Shown: positions 9,279-17,928, counted from the first letter of the stretch. The stretch: 64,000 bases of DNA from Caulobacter sp. (GCF_017744445.1 NZ_JAGIBH010000006.1:312536-376535), one strand, 5' to 3'. Translations and numbers: made by a program. The notes: generated by a model not told the origin, from the sequence alone.

Positions 9279-9812
9279 ATGAAGACTCTCATCGCCACTA
9301 CCCTGATCGCCGGTTCGGTTCTCGCGGTCCCGTTCGTTGCACAGGCTCAGAATTCGACCGAGGTCTATGGTTCGGTGAACTATGGCCAAACTCGGACCCG
9401 TGGCGCTGACACCGGCGCCATTCAAGGGCGCGTGGGCGCCAAGTTTACGCCTAATTTCGGCGTCGAGGCCGAGGTGGCCGGCGGCGTCGACGGCGACAAG
9501 ACCTACACGCCCGGCGGTCCGGCCAATGTGAAGATGGAACATCAGGCCGCCGCCTATGCCGTCGGTTTCCTGCCGGTGACGCCCAATCTCGATCTGATCG
9601 GTCGCGTCGGCTACGGCACGACCAAGTTCGAGACCAAGAACCCGGCCGCCACGGGGTTCGATGGCAGTCGCGACAGCTGGAACTACGGCGTCGGCGCCGA
9701 GTACAAGTTCGACGACAAGAACGGCATCCGCGCCGACTACACCAAGTCGGAATATACCAAGAGCGATCTGAGCTCGAACACGATGTCGGTGGGCTACGTC
9801 CGCCGGTTCTAG
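9279..9812 (+). CDS. outer membrane beta-barrel protein
   Basis: A 177-residue protein with a clear signal peptide (MKTLIATTLIAGSVLAVPFVAQAQ). Alternating beta strands follow: EVYGSVNYGQTRT, IQGRVGAKFTPNFGVEAEV, YAVGFLPVTPNLDLIGRVGYG and YGVGAEYKFDDKNGIRADY. The terminal MSVGYVRRF ends in Phe, the usual outer-membrane insertion signal. It fits the small eight-stranded OmpA/OmpW-like barrel class. SD GGAG sits 8 bases before the ATG, and a strong terminator follows. It is a monocistronic unit of unknown physiological role. Confidence 0.85.
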   Translation: MKTLIATTLIAGSVLAVPFVAQAQNSTEVYGSVNYGQTRTRGADTGAIQGRVGAKFTPNFGVEAEVAGGVDGDKTYTPGGPANVKMEHQAAAYAVGFLPVTPNLDLIGRVGYGTTKFETKNPAATGFDGSRDSWNYGVGAEYKFDDKNGIRADYTKSEYTKSDLSSNTMSVGYVRRF

Positions 9813-9835
9813 GCTCGGCTCAACGAGCAAAAACG

Positions 9836-9868
9836 CGGCGCGCTCCGATCCGGGGCGCGCCGTTTTTT
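9836..9868 (+). terminator. rho-independent terminator of the beta-barrel gene
   Basis: CGGCGCGC and GCGCGCCG make a perfect 8-bp GC stem followed by TTTTTT, 24 bases past the stop codon. The stop of the convergent DUF805 gene lies at its edge. Confidence 0.85.
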
Positions 9869-10277
9869 AATAGGCGAAGGTCGCCGGCGCCTTGGGATCG
9901 TCGCCATAGCGATTTGGGCCAGTTGAACCGGGGACCAGCGCCAAGCCATACAGGGCCAGATCAACCAGCGGCGCGAAGTGCAGCAGCGTCAGCCAGCCTG
10001 TCATGCCGATATCGTGCAGCCGGCGCGCGGTGACGGACATCAGCGCGATGGACACCCACAGCATGTAGACGCCCCCGCCCACGATCATCGCGCCGCCAGC
10101 CGGAATGGCGGTCTCATCGCCCATGTTCCCAGCGTAGCTCAGCATGCCAAAACCGCCGAAGAAGGCGACGAGGCCGATCCAGCGGGTCGCCCACGCGAAG
10201 ATAGCGAACGGCCAGAACTCTTCCCGCCGAGAGCGGCCGTGGAAATCGGCGAAGTGACGCATGGAATAGAAAAACAT
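9867..10277 (-). CDS. DUF805 membrane protein
   Basis: A 136-residue DUF805 protein. The signature appears as an aromatic N-terminus (MFFYSMRHFADFHGRSRREEFWPF), a central ARRLHDIGMTGWLTLL and the terminal GPNRYGDDP. Three to four hydrophobic helices span the inner membrane. The family has no established function. A second DUF805 gene lies 1.4 kb away, on the other side of the desaturase cassette. Confidence 0.9.
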   Translation of the reverse strand: MFFYSMRHFADFHGRSRREEFWPFAIFAWATRWIGLVAFFGGFGMLSYAGNMGDETAIPAGGAMIVGGGVYMLWVSIALMSVTARRLHDIGMTGWLTLLHFAPLVDLALYGLALVPGSTGPNRYGDDPKAPATFAY

Positions 10278-10408
10278 GAGCGGCTTCTGTCTCGAAAGGC
10301 GCGGAAGCTCATGCCTACAATCTAAAGTTTTCCAAGATTTGAACGGCTTGACGGCGGCCCCGCGCCCGGCAATCTAAACGGCAATAAGTTACGGGGGATG
10401 CGTCGGTC

Positions 10409-10792
10409 TTGGACAAGGCGCTGTTGATTCAGTTGGGCGGCTCGATCACGGCCGTCGCTTTGCTGGTGGCGTTCGCGGCGTGGCTGGGGGTGGCGAGGGC
10501 GACCCCGCCGCTCGATGCCGAGTCGGCCCGAGCGCTACTGAGCCTGGAATTTCCCGATCACAAGCCGGACGCCGTCTGGATCGCCGCCGACGGCGCCGCT
10601 CTGATCGCCCGCGACGGCGCGCTGGCCCTGGTGCTGTACCGACGCGGCGACGGCTATGTGGCCCGCGACCTGCCGTGGAGCACGGTCGCCGCCCTGAAAC
10701 CGACCAATGGCCGGCTGACCCTGCGCCTGTCCGACGCCCGTCCCGTCTTCGCCGTCAATGACGACGCCTGGCCGCCGAAAGAGCTCGCCTGA
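10409..10792 (+). CDS. hypothetical membrane-anchored protein
   Basis: A 127-residue protein with one N-terminal hydrophobic segment (IQLGGSITAVALLVAFAAWLGVA, about residues 7-29) and a soluble tail, probably periplasmic. I do not recognise the domain. It starts at TTG, preceded by the purine-rich GGGGG about 11 bases upstream. Its stop overlaps the next start by one base (TGATG), so it is translationally coupled to the sterol desaturase family gene and may serve the same membrane process. Confidence 0.7.
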   Translation: MDKALLIQLGGSITAVALLVAFAAWLGVARATPPLDAESARALLSLEFPDHKPDAVWIAADGAALIARDGALALVLYRRGDGYVARDLPWSTVAALKPTNGRLTLRLSDARPVFAVNDDAWPPKELA

Positions 10793-11718
10793 TGCTGAAA
10801 GCCGCCTTCGATCCCGTCCAGCTGGCCATCCCGTTCTTCGTGCTGGCCATTATCCTGGAGATCCTGCTGGGGCGCTTTGGCAAGGCCAAGGCCAACTACG
10901 AGACGCGCGATACGGCCATGTCGCTGAGCATGGGTTTCGGCAGCACGGTCGCTGGGCTGCTGTTAGGCAGCGTGATCTTCGCCACGACGGTCTGGATCTG
11001 GAATCACCGGATCTTCACGATCCCGATGACGGCGATCTGGGCCTGGGTCGTGCTCTTCCTGCTGGAGGACCTGACCTACTACTGGTTCCACCGGCTGGCG
11101 CACGAGCGCCGGATTTGGTGGGCCAGCCATGTCAACCACCACACCTCGACCCACTACAACCTGTCGACCGCCCTGCGTCAGACCTGGACCGGCGGCGTCG
11201 CCGGCACCTGGCTGCTGTGGCTGCCGCTGACCTTCTTAGGGTTTCCGCCGGCCATGGTGGCGATCCAGAAAGGCGTCAGCCTCGTCTATCAGTTCTGGAT
11301 CCACACCGAGGCCATCAAGCGCATGCCGCTCTGGTTCGAGGCGGTGTTCAACACGCCGTCGCATCACCGGGTGCACCACGCCCGCAACGCCCGCTACCTG
11401 GACGCCAACTACGCCGGCATCCTGATCATCTGGGACAAGATGTTCGGCACCTTCATCCCCGAGGTCGACGAGGAGCCTTGCAGCTATGGCACGGTCAAGA
11501 ACCTGGGAAATTTCAACATCCTGCACAACGTCTTCCACGAGTGGGTCGGCATCGCCAAGGACGTCGCCGCCTCGCCGCGCCATGCCCTGGGCTACATCTT
11601 CGGCCCGCCTGGGTGGAGCCATGACGGCTCGCGCGACACCTCGCACACGCTGAAGGCCAAGTGGCGGGCGCGAGTCGAGGCGGAAAGCGGTGATCAGGCC
11701 GGCGTCGGCGCTCCGTAG
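10792..11718 (+). CDS. sterol desaturase / fatty acid hydroxylase family protein
   Basis: A 308-residue integral membrane di-iron enzyme of the fatty acid hydroxylase superfamily. Histidine clusters sit in order: HRLAHE, HVNHHTSTHYN, then HHRVHHARN near residue 195, with LEDLTYYWFHR ahead of the first. Four to five membrane helices surround them. Such enzymes hydroxylate or desaturate lipids (sterols, carotenoids, fatty acids); the substrate is not deducible here. It is the second gene of a two-gene operon and overlaps the tail of a convergent DUF805 gene by about 25 bases. Confidence 0.9.
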   Translation: MLKAAFDPVQLAIPFFVLAIILEILLGRFGKAKANYETRDTAMSLSMGFGSTVAGLLLGSVIFATTVWIWNHRIFTIPMTAIWAWVVLFLLEDLTYYWFHRLAHERRIWWASHVNHHTSTHYNLSTALRQTWTGGVAGTWLLWLPLTFLGFPPAMVAIQKGVSLVYQFWIHTEAIKRMPLWFEAVFNTPSHHRVHHARNARYLDANYAGILIIWDKMFGTFIPEVDEEPCSYGTVKNLGNFNILHNVFHEWVGIAKDVAASPRHALGYIFGPPGWSHDGSRDTSHTLKAKWRARVEAESGDQAGVGAP

Positions 11719-12113
11719 CGGTTGTGGCTGGGATGGCCGTCCATCAATCCCATCTCAACGCAGCCCCAGCTCTTTAAAGCCGCAGCCGTTATGCAGAGCG
11801 CCTGACCCCACGGCTGAGCATCGTATATCGATACGCCGGCATAGCCGATAGGAAATGGCCCCAACGTCACCAGTAGAAACCAGAGGATGCCTCGGTTGCG
11901 ATCATGGGCGCGGCGAATGCCGTTACAAAGCGCCGCGAAATAGGTAAGCCCGAGAACGAGCACCAAGGGATATCCATAGTATCCGGCCGCCATCATGACG
12001 AAGAACGACACGAAATACAGAACGATACACAATCCGATCAAACGCTTCTGGATGTTCCAGTAGTTGTTCCGGGGGGCGCGCCGGTTGATATCGAAATAGT
12101 CGAGTAAGTGCAT
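11694..12113 (-). CDS. DUF805 membrane protein (second copy)
   Basis: A 139-residue protein with the DUF805 layout: RAPRNNYWNIQKR at the N-terminus, then helices, GIRRAHDRNRGILWFLL and a terminal GHPSHNRYG. The composition is less GC-rich than the neighbours (many Ile, Tyr and Asn codons), suggesting a separate history from the copy at 9867. It converges on the desaturase gene, with a 25-base coding overlap. Confidence 0.82.
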   Translation of the reverse strand: MHLLDYFDINRRAPRNNYWNIQKRLIGLCIVLYFVSFFVMMAAGYYGYPLVLVLGLTYFAALCNGIRRAHDRNRGILWFLLVTLGPFPIGYAGVSIYDAQPWGQALCITAAALKSWGCVEMGLMDGHPSHNRYGAPTPA

Positions 12114-12140
12114 CCGCGGGGCTCACCATGGTGTTCGGTG

Positions 12141-12251
12141 ATGCTAACCGTCTTCAACTTAAGATTTTATTGGTCGCTCGTAGGTGTGGGACTCTTTCTG
12201 GTCAACGCCACCATGCTGCCGTTCTTCTCCCGGACCCCGGCGATCGACTAG
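12141..12251 (+). CDS. possible 36-residue single-span membrane peptide
   Basis: Too short for the ORF track. An ATG opens a 36-codon frame reading MLTVFNLRFYWSLVGVGLFL, then a short tail ending in TPAID. It is one hydrophobic helix with a charged N-terminal side, and its TAG shares bases with the stop of the convergent gene at 12248. The SD is weak. It could be a real small membrane protein or chance; the exact fit between neighbours and the plausible helix are the only support. Confidence 0.35.
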   Translation: MLTVFNLRFYWSLVGVGLFLVNATMLPFFSRTPAID

Positions 12252-12703
12252 CGAACCGTCAGGTCGACCGTGATCCGTCGAACGCCGCCGTCAGGCGAGG
12301 AGCCTTGCAGCACCATCCGGTCATGGCCCGTATAGCCGGCGGCGGCGGTGTAGTAGGCCTGATGGCCCGGCACCTTGCGGGTGTTGCAGGCCGAGCGTGG
12401 ATTGGCGGCCGGGAAGGCGGCGTAATAGGGCTCGTCCTTGATGCTCGCCACGCCGTGGGCCGGCTGTTCCAGCACGGTCAGCGTCGCGCCGGGCTGATGC
12501 TCGGAGCAGTCGGGATCGATGGCGGTATTGGCCCAGACCCGGATCGGCGTGGCGCCGATGGCGGCCTTCTCGACACGGACCTTCTGGTAGCCCGAGGCCT
12601 TGGCGGCGGGTGACACTGTCACCTCGTAGCGCCGGGTTTGAGCGACGGCGGCTGTCGCCACGGCGACGCCCAGGCATGTCAGGATAAGGAGTTTGGATCG
12701 CAC
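12248..12703 (-). CDS. hypothetical secreted protein
   Basis: A 151-residue protein with a signal peptide (MRSKLLILTCLGVAVATAAVAQ) and a beta-rich domain. Two cysteines (in DPDCSEH and SACNTRK) could form a disulfide. Segments such as LEQPAHGVASI and YTGHDRMVLQ resemble the bacterial Ig-like or cadherin-like modules of exported proteins, but I do not recognise a named family. It is likely periplasmic and lies upstream-adjacent to another exported hypothetical gene. Confidence 0.7.
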   Translation of the reverse strand: MRSKLLILTCLGVAVATAAVAQTRRYEVTVSPAAKASGYQKVRVEKAAIGATPIRVWANTAIDPDCSEHQPGATLTVLEQPAHGVASIKDEPYYAAFPAANPRSACNTRKVPGHQAYYTAAAGYTGHDRMVLQGSSPDGGVRRITVDLTVR

Positions 12704-12771
12704 GACCAGTCTCCGACGGTGAGGACTACCGGAGGCTGCGCCGCCTTTGTTGCGGGTCTATTGCGACGCTG

Positions 12772-13152
12772 TCATTCGCAGACGTCCGACCACTTCTGTT
12801 CGAGGGCGTCGGTGCCATCGACCTCCTCGATCGTCAGGCCGCCCTCCGAGAAGACGTAGCGCTCCTCGCCGTCGAACGAGTCTTCCTTCTCGACGATGTC
12901 GACCCGGCCGCAGACCGACGGAACCTCGCCGTCCCAGTGCACGAAGGTCTGGCCGAAGGTCAGCTGGGCCTCGGGGAAGCGGTTCTCGATCGCGATCTTG
13001 GCGCCGGCGATCTGCAGCGGATCGTCCTTGTTGTCGGCCGTTTCCTCGCTGTCGGCGTCGCGCAGGACATAGACGCTAAGGCCCACGCCGATCCCGCCCA
13101 GCACGACGGCCGCCATGGCGCCCGCGATGATCATGATCTTCTTGCTTGCCAT
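12772..13152 (-). CDS. hypothetical single-span membrane protein
   Basis: A 126-residue protein with an N-terminal anchor (MIIAGAMAAVVLGGIGVGLSVYVL, about residues 6-29) followed by an acidic soluble domain containing two cysteines. The acidic tail (DADSEETADNKDDP) suggests a flexible periplasmic linker. No family recognised. It sits between the Nudix-type regulator gene and another exported hypothetical, all on the same strand. Confidence 0.65.
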   Translation of the reverse strand: MASKKIMIIAGAMAAVVLGGIGVGLSVYVLRDADSEETADNKDDPLQIAGAKIAIENRFPEAQLTFGQTFVHWDGEVPSVCGRVDIVEKEDSFDGEERYVFSEGGLTIEEVDGTDALEQKWSDVCE

Positions 13153-13187
13153 CTTGGGGCGAGCTTAGGGCGAACCTCGTCCCTCTA

Positions 13188-14168
13188 TCAATCCCGCAGC
13201 AGCGGCAGTGACAGGCCGGTCGCCTGGCGGGTCGCCAGCATCTCGCGGCGGAAGCGGAACAGCTCGGCCGGGCGGCCGCCGGTCTCGGCGTCCAGGCGGC
13301 CCAGGCCCTCGACCAACTCCTCGCGCTCGACCACGCGACGGAAGTTCTGCTTGTGCAACTGCACGCCGGCGATGGCCTCGACCGTGCGCTGCAGGGTCGA
13401 GAGGGTGAACTCTTCGGGGGTCAGTTCGAACACGACGGGGCGGTACTTGATCTTGCCGCGCAGGCGCGACAGGCCGGTGGCCAGGATCCGCCGGTGATCC
13501 GAGATCATCGGCTCGCCCAGCGCCGCCGACAGGGCGGCGGGCTCGGCCGGGTCGTAGCCGTCGGCGCGGGCCCGGTCGCGGGCCGCCTCGGGCGCCAGGC
13601 CGGCCTCGTAGAGCAGTTCGTAGCGCTCCAGCACCCGTTCCTCGTTCCACGGCGCGCTGTCCAGGGCGAAGGCCAGGCGCGCGCGCGACCACTTGGCGGC
13701 GTCGTCGCCGGCCCAGCGCTTGAGGGCAGGGGCGATGGCCTCGTCCAGCAACGCGGGGCGGCCGGCCCGCCAGTCCTCCCATGGGAAGAACCGGGTCCAC
13801 GGCGCCCAGGCGGTGTCGGGGGCGTCGGTGTCGATGGCCTTGGGCGTCAGGCCCAGATAGCCGACCGAGACCACGCGCGCCGCGCCGGCCCCGACCTCGG
13901 CGCGCGGGGCGTCGCGGCCCTTGTCGCCGAAGGTGTAGAGCTGCTCGACATAGCCCGGCTGGAACCGGGTCTGGGCGGTCACGAAGGCGCGCAGGCCCAG
14001 CTCGAAGGTGCGGTGCGCCTCGGGATCGAAAGGGCCGAACGGCAGGCCCGATAGCGAGGAGGCGACATCGGTGATCGCATCGTGCGGCCGCACGGTCAGC
14101 ACGACGGCCTCGCCATCGCGGATCGCGACGACCACCGCCGACAGGCCGATGACGACCGAACTGGTCAT
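13188..14168 (-). CDS. Nudix-related transcriptional regulator (NrtR/NadQ-like)
   Basis: A 326-residue protein with a Nudix-fold N-terminal half and a C-terminal winged-helix half. The Nudix box region (LPFGPFDPEAHRTFELGLRAFV) lacks the catalytic Glu pattern, suggesting ligand sensing rather than hydrolysis. The C-terminal part, LRGKIKYRPVVFELTPEEFT through LHKQNFRRVVE, looks like the DNA-binding wing domain of NrtR-type regulators. In alphaproteobacteria a similar arrangement (NadQ) is predicted to control NAD synthesis genes; that assignment is by analogy. Its start overlaps the HD-domain gene stop by 4 bases, so the two are coupled. Confidence 0.68.
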   Translation of the reverse strand: MTSSVVIGLSAVVVAIRDGEAVVLTVRPHDAITDVASSLSGLPFGPFDPEAHRTFELGLRAFVTAQTRFQPGYVEQLYTFGDKGRDAPRAEVGAGAARVVSVGYLGLTPKAIDTDAPDTAWAPWTRFFPWEDWRAGRPALLDEAIAPALKRWAGDDAAKWSRARLAFALDSAPWNEERVLERYELLYEAGLAPEAARDRARADGYDPAEPAALSAALGEPMISDHRRILATGLSRLRGKIKYRPVVFELTPEEFTLSTLQRTVEAIAGVQLHKQNFRRVVEREELVEGLGRLDAETGGRPAELFRFRREMLATRQATGLSLPLLRD

Positions 14169-14809
14169 TCGGTCTCGAACGCCGCGCCCGGGGCGCTCTC
14201 GAAGCCGGCCGCGCGCGACAGGACGTGGAAGCGCTGGACGTAGCGCGCCTGGGCCTCGAACGGCGGCTGCGGCGTGATCTTCAGGTCGTAGCCAGCCGGC
14301 GGCGCGCCGAAGATCGACAGCGACTCCGCGTGCTCGAAGCCCGCCAGTTGGGTGGCCTCGAAGAAAGCGCAGGCGCGATCGGCCTGCTTGATCAGCTTCT
14401 TGATCGGGGCGGGAGTCTTCACCGGCAGTCCGAAGCGGATGTGGATGGCGTCTTCCAGCCTAGCCTCGAAATCCTTGTAGCTCACCCCCAGCGCCGCCTT
14501 GAACGGGCTGATCATGTCGCCGATCACGTATTCGCTGGCGTCGTGCAGCAGGGCGGCCAGGCGCCACTTGGGCTCCAGGTCGGGCTTGATGTGCGCGGCG
14601 ATCTCCTCGACCACCAGGCTGTGCTGGGCCACCGAGAAACCGTGATCGCCGACCGTCTGGCCGTTCCAGCGCGCGACGCGGGCCAGGCCGTGGGCGATGT
14701 CCTCGATCTCGATGTCCATCGGCGACGGATCGAGCAGGTCGAGCCGACGTCCGGAGAGCATTCTTTGCCACGCGCGGGGCGGTGCGCCCCTATGCAGCCC
14801 TTTGGCCAC
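14165..14809 (-). CDS. HD-domain hydrolase (YfbR-like)
   Basis: A 214-residue HD-superfamily metal-dependent phosphohydrolase. Metal ligands are visible as the His in VAQHSLVVEEI, the HD pair in ALLHDASEYVIGDM and a later Asp in KQADRACAF. This arrangement matches YfbR-type 5'-nucleotidases, so a nucleotide substrate is plausible. I chose the GTG at 14809 because AAGGA lies 8 bases upstream; the ATG at 14848 (MGQSTTF) has no clear SD. It is coupled to the Nudix-related regulator, consistent with a nucleotide or cofactor link, and divergent from the universal stress gene. Confidence 0.78.
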   Translation of the reverse strand: MAKGLHRGAPPRAWQRMLSGRRLDLLDPSPMDIEIEDIAHGLARVARWNGQTVGDHGFSVAQHSLVVEEIAAHIKPDLEPKWRLAALLHDASEYVIGDMISPFKAALGVSYKDFEARLEDAIHIRFGLPVKTPAPIKKLIKQADRACAFFEATQLAGFEHAESLSIFGAPPAGYDLKITPQPPFEAQARYVQRFHVLSRAAGFESAPGAAFETE

Positions 14810-14914
14810 GAGATCGTTCCTTACGGTGAAGGTGGTTGACTGGCCCATGGATTGAGAAAGATCAATGTGGCCGTCGCCGTCATCTGTGGAAATGCCCTTG
14901 AAGGGAGTTCGATC

Positions 14915-15727
14915 ATGAGTTGGGCGAGAATTATGGTTCCGCTGGCCGGAACCCCGAACGACAAGGGTGTTCTGACCTCCGCCGCGGCGCTTGCCGGGGC
15001 CTTCCAGGCCGAACTGGCCTGTGTCCACGCTCCCGCTGACATGGCCGACCTGATGCCCTGGATGGGCGAGGGGTTCATGGGCGGCGTGCAGGTCACCGCG
15101 CTGGAAAGCCTGAAGGAAGCCGCCCAGGAAGGCGCGCGGGCCTGCGGCAAGCTGGCGGCCGAGACCGGCTATTCGCGCACCCGCGTAATCAGTCTGGATT
15201 CGCCCGTTTGGGCGGGCTTGGCGATGGAAGGCCGCCTGTCCGACGTCATCGTCTTCGACGACGCCTCGGCGCGCGGGAAGGGGCCTCTGGCCGAGTCCTT
15301 CCAGCAGCTGGTCGCCGACGAGCAGCGGCCGACCCTGGTGGCCCGCCCGGGTTTCCAGGTTGACGGTGTGGCCCTGGTGGCCTGGGACGGCGGCAAGGAG
15401 GCCAGCCGCGCCATGCGTACGGCCCTGCCGCTGTTGCAGAAGGCCGGCTCGGTGATCATCGCCGGCGCCCCCGGCGCCTCGTCGCGGGCCTTCGAGCTGG
15501 ACCGCCTGGTCGAGTTCCTGGCCGCGCGCGGCGTGAAAGCTACGGTGAAGACGCTGGAGGGCAACGGCGACGCCGCCGGCCTACTGCTGGGCGCGGCGAA
15601 GGACACGGGGGCGAACCTCCTGGTCGCGGGCGCGTTCGGTCATCCCAGGCTGCAGGAATTCATCTTCGGGGGCACGACCCGCACGCTGCTCAACAGCGAC
15701 GGTCCTTCCCTGTTCCTGTCGCACTAA
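14915..15727 (+). CDS. universal stress protein (UspA family)
   Basis: A 270-residue UspA-family protein. The first half begins SWARIMVPLAGTPNDKG; the second contains the ATP-loop-like GAFGHPRLQEFIFGGTTRTLL, which matches the G-2x-G-9x-G(S/T) pattern. It is twice the single-domain length, so it is probably two tandem Usp folds of which only the second keeps the nucleotide loop. The start is the ATG preceded by AAGGGAG at 7 bases, not the upstream ATG in the track. It is probably co-transcribed with the small gene 33 bases downstream. Confidence 0.85.
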   Translation: MSWARIMVPLAGTPNDKGVLTSAAALAGAFQAELACVHAPADMADLMPWMGEGFMGGVQVTALESLKEAAQEGARACGKLAAETGYSRTRVISLDSPVWAGLAMEGRLSDVIVFDDASARGKGPLAESFQQLVADEQRPTLVARPGFQVDGVALVAWDGGKEASRAMRTALPLLQKAGSVIIAGAPGASSRAFELDRLVEFLAARGVKATVKTLEGNGDAAGLLLGAAKDTGANLLVAGAFGHPRLQEFIFGGTTRTLLNSDGPSLFLSH

Positions 15728-15760
15728 CAGGCTGAAGTTTCATTAGAAGGGAGACACTGG

Positions 15761-16138
15761 ATGTCCCTGTCCCGCATCGTGATGCGCCTTGCGCGCAATC
15801 CGGGCACCGAGTTCGCTGGCGGCGACGACCATCGCGGCTACGCCCTGACCGCCCCGCTGACCGAGGACGGCCATATCGACGAGGGCGCCTACGCCAAGGT
15901 CAAAGGCGCGTGCAGCGTGCGTCGCTTCGCGCCCGACGAGGATGCGGTGGATGGCCGCCTGAACAAGCGCGGGACGCGTTGGTTCTTCGACTATGACGAC
16001 GAGGATGTCGCCGACGACGAACCGCTGCATCGCCTGGGCGAGCACCGCTTCGCCCTGGGCGAATACGTGACCGTCACCGACGAGGATGGTCGGCCGTTGA
16101 CCTACAAGGTGATGCAGGTCGAACCGGTCCCGCAGTAG
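15761..16138 (+). CDS. hypothetical cytoplasmic protein downstream of usp
   Basis: A 125-residue, very acidic soluble protein (FFDYDDEDVADDEP) with no signal peptide. Repeated beta-like segments (GYALTAPLTEDGHI, FALGEYVTVTDEDG, YKVMQVEPV) suggest a small beta barrel. No family recognised. SD GAAGGGAG precedes the ATG. It lies 33 bases behind the universal stress gene on the same strand, so a shared stress-linked transcript is likely. Confidence 0.72.
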   Translation: MSLSRIVMRLARNPGTEFAGGDDHRGYALTAPLTEDGHIDEGAYAKVKGACSVRRFAPDEDAVDGRLNKRGTRWFFDYDDEDVADDEPLHRLGEHRFALGEYVTVTDEDGRPLTYKVMQVEPVPQ

Positions 16139-16144
16139 GGCTCG

Positions 16145-16960
16145 CTAGCCGCCCACGTTGTGGCGGACCAGGGCCTTCATGTCGCGGAAGATGTCGTGGT
16201 CGTCGGTGTCGCGGGTCTTGGCCTTGACGACGGCGACGGCCAGCGGGCCGCCCTTGGGACCACGGGCCTCGTAGCCGGCCAGGCGATAGCCTTTCGGGGC
16301 TTTGTCGTTCGCCAGGATCAGGGTCGAGCGGACGATGTCGCCCTTCTTCTGGGTGCGGATCTCGGCGCCATGATCGTCGGCCTTGATGGTGACGTCGCCC
16401 TCATGCTCGTCATTGGCCGAGACATTGACCGCGCCGTGCGCGTCGTCGCCGCGGATGTTGACGTTCTTGTTGACCTTCACCTCGGCCGCGCCGCCGTCGC
16501 TGTTGATGGTCAGGTGGCCGATGCGGATGTCGGCGCCGCCGTCGCTGGCGTTGATCTTCACGCCGGGCAGGTTGATGGAGGTCTGGTTCTTGCCGGACTT
16601 GCCCTTGCCCTCGACAGGCTTGGGCGAGGCGGGTGGCGTCGGCATGATCTGCTTCAGCTCGCCCTCGATCGGGGCCAGGGCCGCTTCGGCATCGCCGCCA
16701 TTCAGCCGCACCAGCCGCAGGTCGACCGTGGCCTCGCCGGATTGGTAGCTGCACGACTGGCCATCGGCGGCGACGCTGATGCGCTTCAGCTCACCCTGGC
16801 GTTCGGGGCAGTCCAGCTTGTCGATGACGTGGATCGGCTCGCGGCGGCCAGGTCGGCGCTCGGATTGGCCTTGGTCGGACTGGGTGCGGTGGCAGGCGGT
16901 GAGCGCGCTCGCGCCGACGCCGATCATCAGCGCCGCGGCCAGCCATTTCGAATGACGCAT
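16145..16960 (-). CDS. hypothetical lipoprotein with beta-repeat region
   Basis: A 271-residue protein with a lipoprotein signal peptide (lipobox LTAC at about residue 23) and a basic linker, then a small domain with two cysteines (KLDCPE, QSCSYQ). From about residue 130, regularly spaced short strands appear (SINLPGVKINAS, ADIRIGHLTINS, AEVKVNKNVNIRG, AVNVSAND, GDVTIKADD). This looks like a beta-solenoid or DUF4097-like adhesin fold. It is probably anchored in the envelope. Function unknown; it converges on the small gene downstream of usp. Confidence 0.68.
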   Translation of the reverse strand: MRHSKWLAAALMIGVGASALTACHRTQSDQGQSERRPGRREPIHVIDKLDCPERQGELKRISVAADGQSCSYQSGEATVDLRLVRLNGGDAEAALAPIEGELKQIMPTPPASPKPVEGKGKSGKNQTSINLPGVKINASDGGADIRIGHLTINSDGGAAEVKVNKNVNIRGDDAHGAVNVSANDEHEGDVTIKADDHGAEIRTQKKGDIVRSTLILANDKAPKGYRLAGYEARGPKGGPLAVAVVKAKTRDTDDHDIFRDMKALVRHNVGG

Positions 16961-17058
16961 GGGTATCCTTGGGGCCTTCCCTCGATGCGCGGGAAGGTGG
17001 GCGCACGCCTAGCGCGCGTCCAGTGAAATCAAGTTAACGGCCAAATCGTCGCAGGCGC

Positions 17059-17928
17059 TTACTGGCCCGGACGCGCCCCAGAGCCCTCGCGACGGGCCAG
17101 GAAGGCCAGGCGCTCGAACAGGTGCACGTCCTGCTCGTTCTTTAGCAGGGCGCCGTGCAGGGGCGGAATCAGCTTGGTCGGGTCCTTCTCGCGCAGAACC
17201 TGATCGTCGATGTCCTCGACCAGCAGCAGCTTCAGCCAGTCCAGCAGCTCGGACGTCGAGGGCTTCTTCTTCAGGCCCGGGACCTTGCGCATGTCGTAGA
17301 AGATGCGCAGCGCCTCGGCGACCAGCTTCTGCTTGATGCCGGGGAAGTGGACGTCGACGATGGCCTGCATCGTCGCTTCCTCGGGGAAGCGGATGTAGTG
17401 GAAGAAACAGCGGCGCAGGAAGGCGTCTGGCAGTTCCTTCTCGTTGTTCGAGGTGATTATGATGATCGGCCGAACCTTGGCCTTGATCGTCTCGTTGGTC
17501 TCGTAGACGTAGAACTCGTTGCGATCGAGCTCCTGCAGCAGGTCGTTCGGAAACTCGATGTCGGCCTTGTCGATCTCGTCGATCAGCAGCACCGGGCGCT
17601 GCTCGCTCTCGAACGCCTCCCAGAGCTTGCCCTTCTTGATGTAGTTCTTGACGTCCTTGACGCGCTCGTCGCCCAGCTGGCTGTCGCGCAGGCGGGTGAC
17701 GGCGTCGTATTCGTACAGACCCTGCTGGGCCTTGGTCGTCGACTTGATGTGCCAGGTGATCAGCGGCGCGCCCATCGCCTTGGCGACTTCGTAGGCCAGC
17801 ACGGTCTTGCCGGTGCCGGGCTCGCCCTTGATCAGCAGGGGACGCTCCAGGGCCACAGCGGCGTTCACCGCGACCTTCAGGTCGTCGGTCGCCACGTAGT
17901 CGGAAGTGCCTTCGAAGCGCTGGCTCAT
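17059..17928 (-). CDS. MoxR-family AAA+ ATPase
   Basis: A 289-residue AAA+ ATPase of the MoxR type. It has Walker A KGEPGTGKTVLAYEVA, Walker B VLLIDEIDKAD, sensor 1 IIITSNNEKELPDAFLRRC and the following RFPEEATMQAIVDVHFPG. MoxR proteins act as chaperone-like remodelers, usually with a von Willebrand factor A partner; no VWA gene is adjacent here. I set the start at the ATG giving MSQRFEGTSDYV, as the first nine codons of the track ORF are unlike the family. Confidence 0.9.
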   Translation of the reverse strand: MSQRFEGTSDYVATDDLKVAVNAAVALERPLLIKGEPGTGKTVLAYEVAKAMGAPLITWHIKSTTKAQQGLYEYDAVTRLRDSQLGDERVKDVKNYIKKGKLWEAFESEQRPVLLIDEIDKADIEFPNDLLQELDRNEFYVYETNETIKAKVRPIIIITSNNEKELPDAFLRRCFFHYIRFPEEATMQAIVDVHFPGIKQKLVAEALRIFYDMRKVPGLKKKPSTSELLDWLKLLLVEDIDDQVLREKDPTKLIPPLHGALLKNEQDVHLFERLAFLARREGSGARPGQ

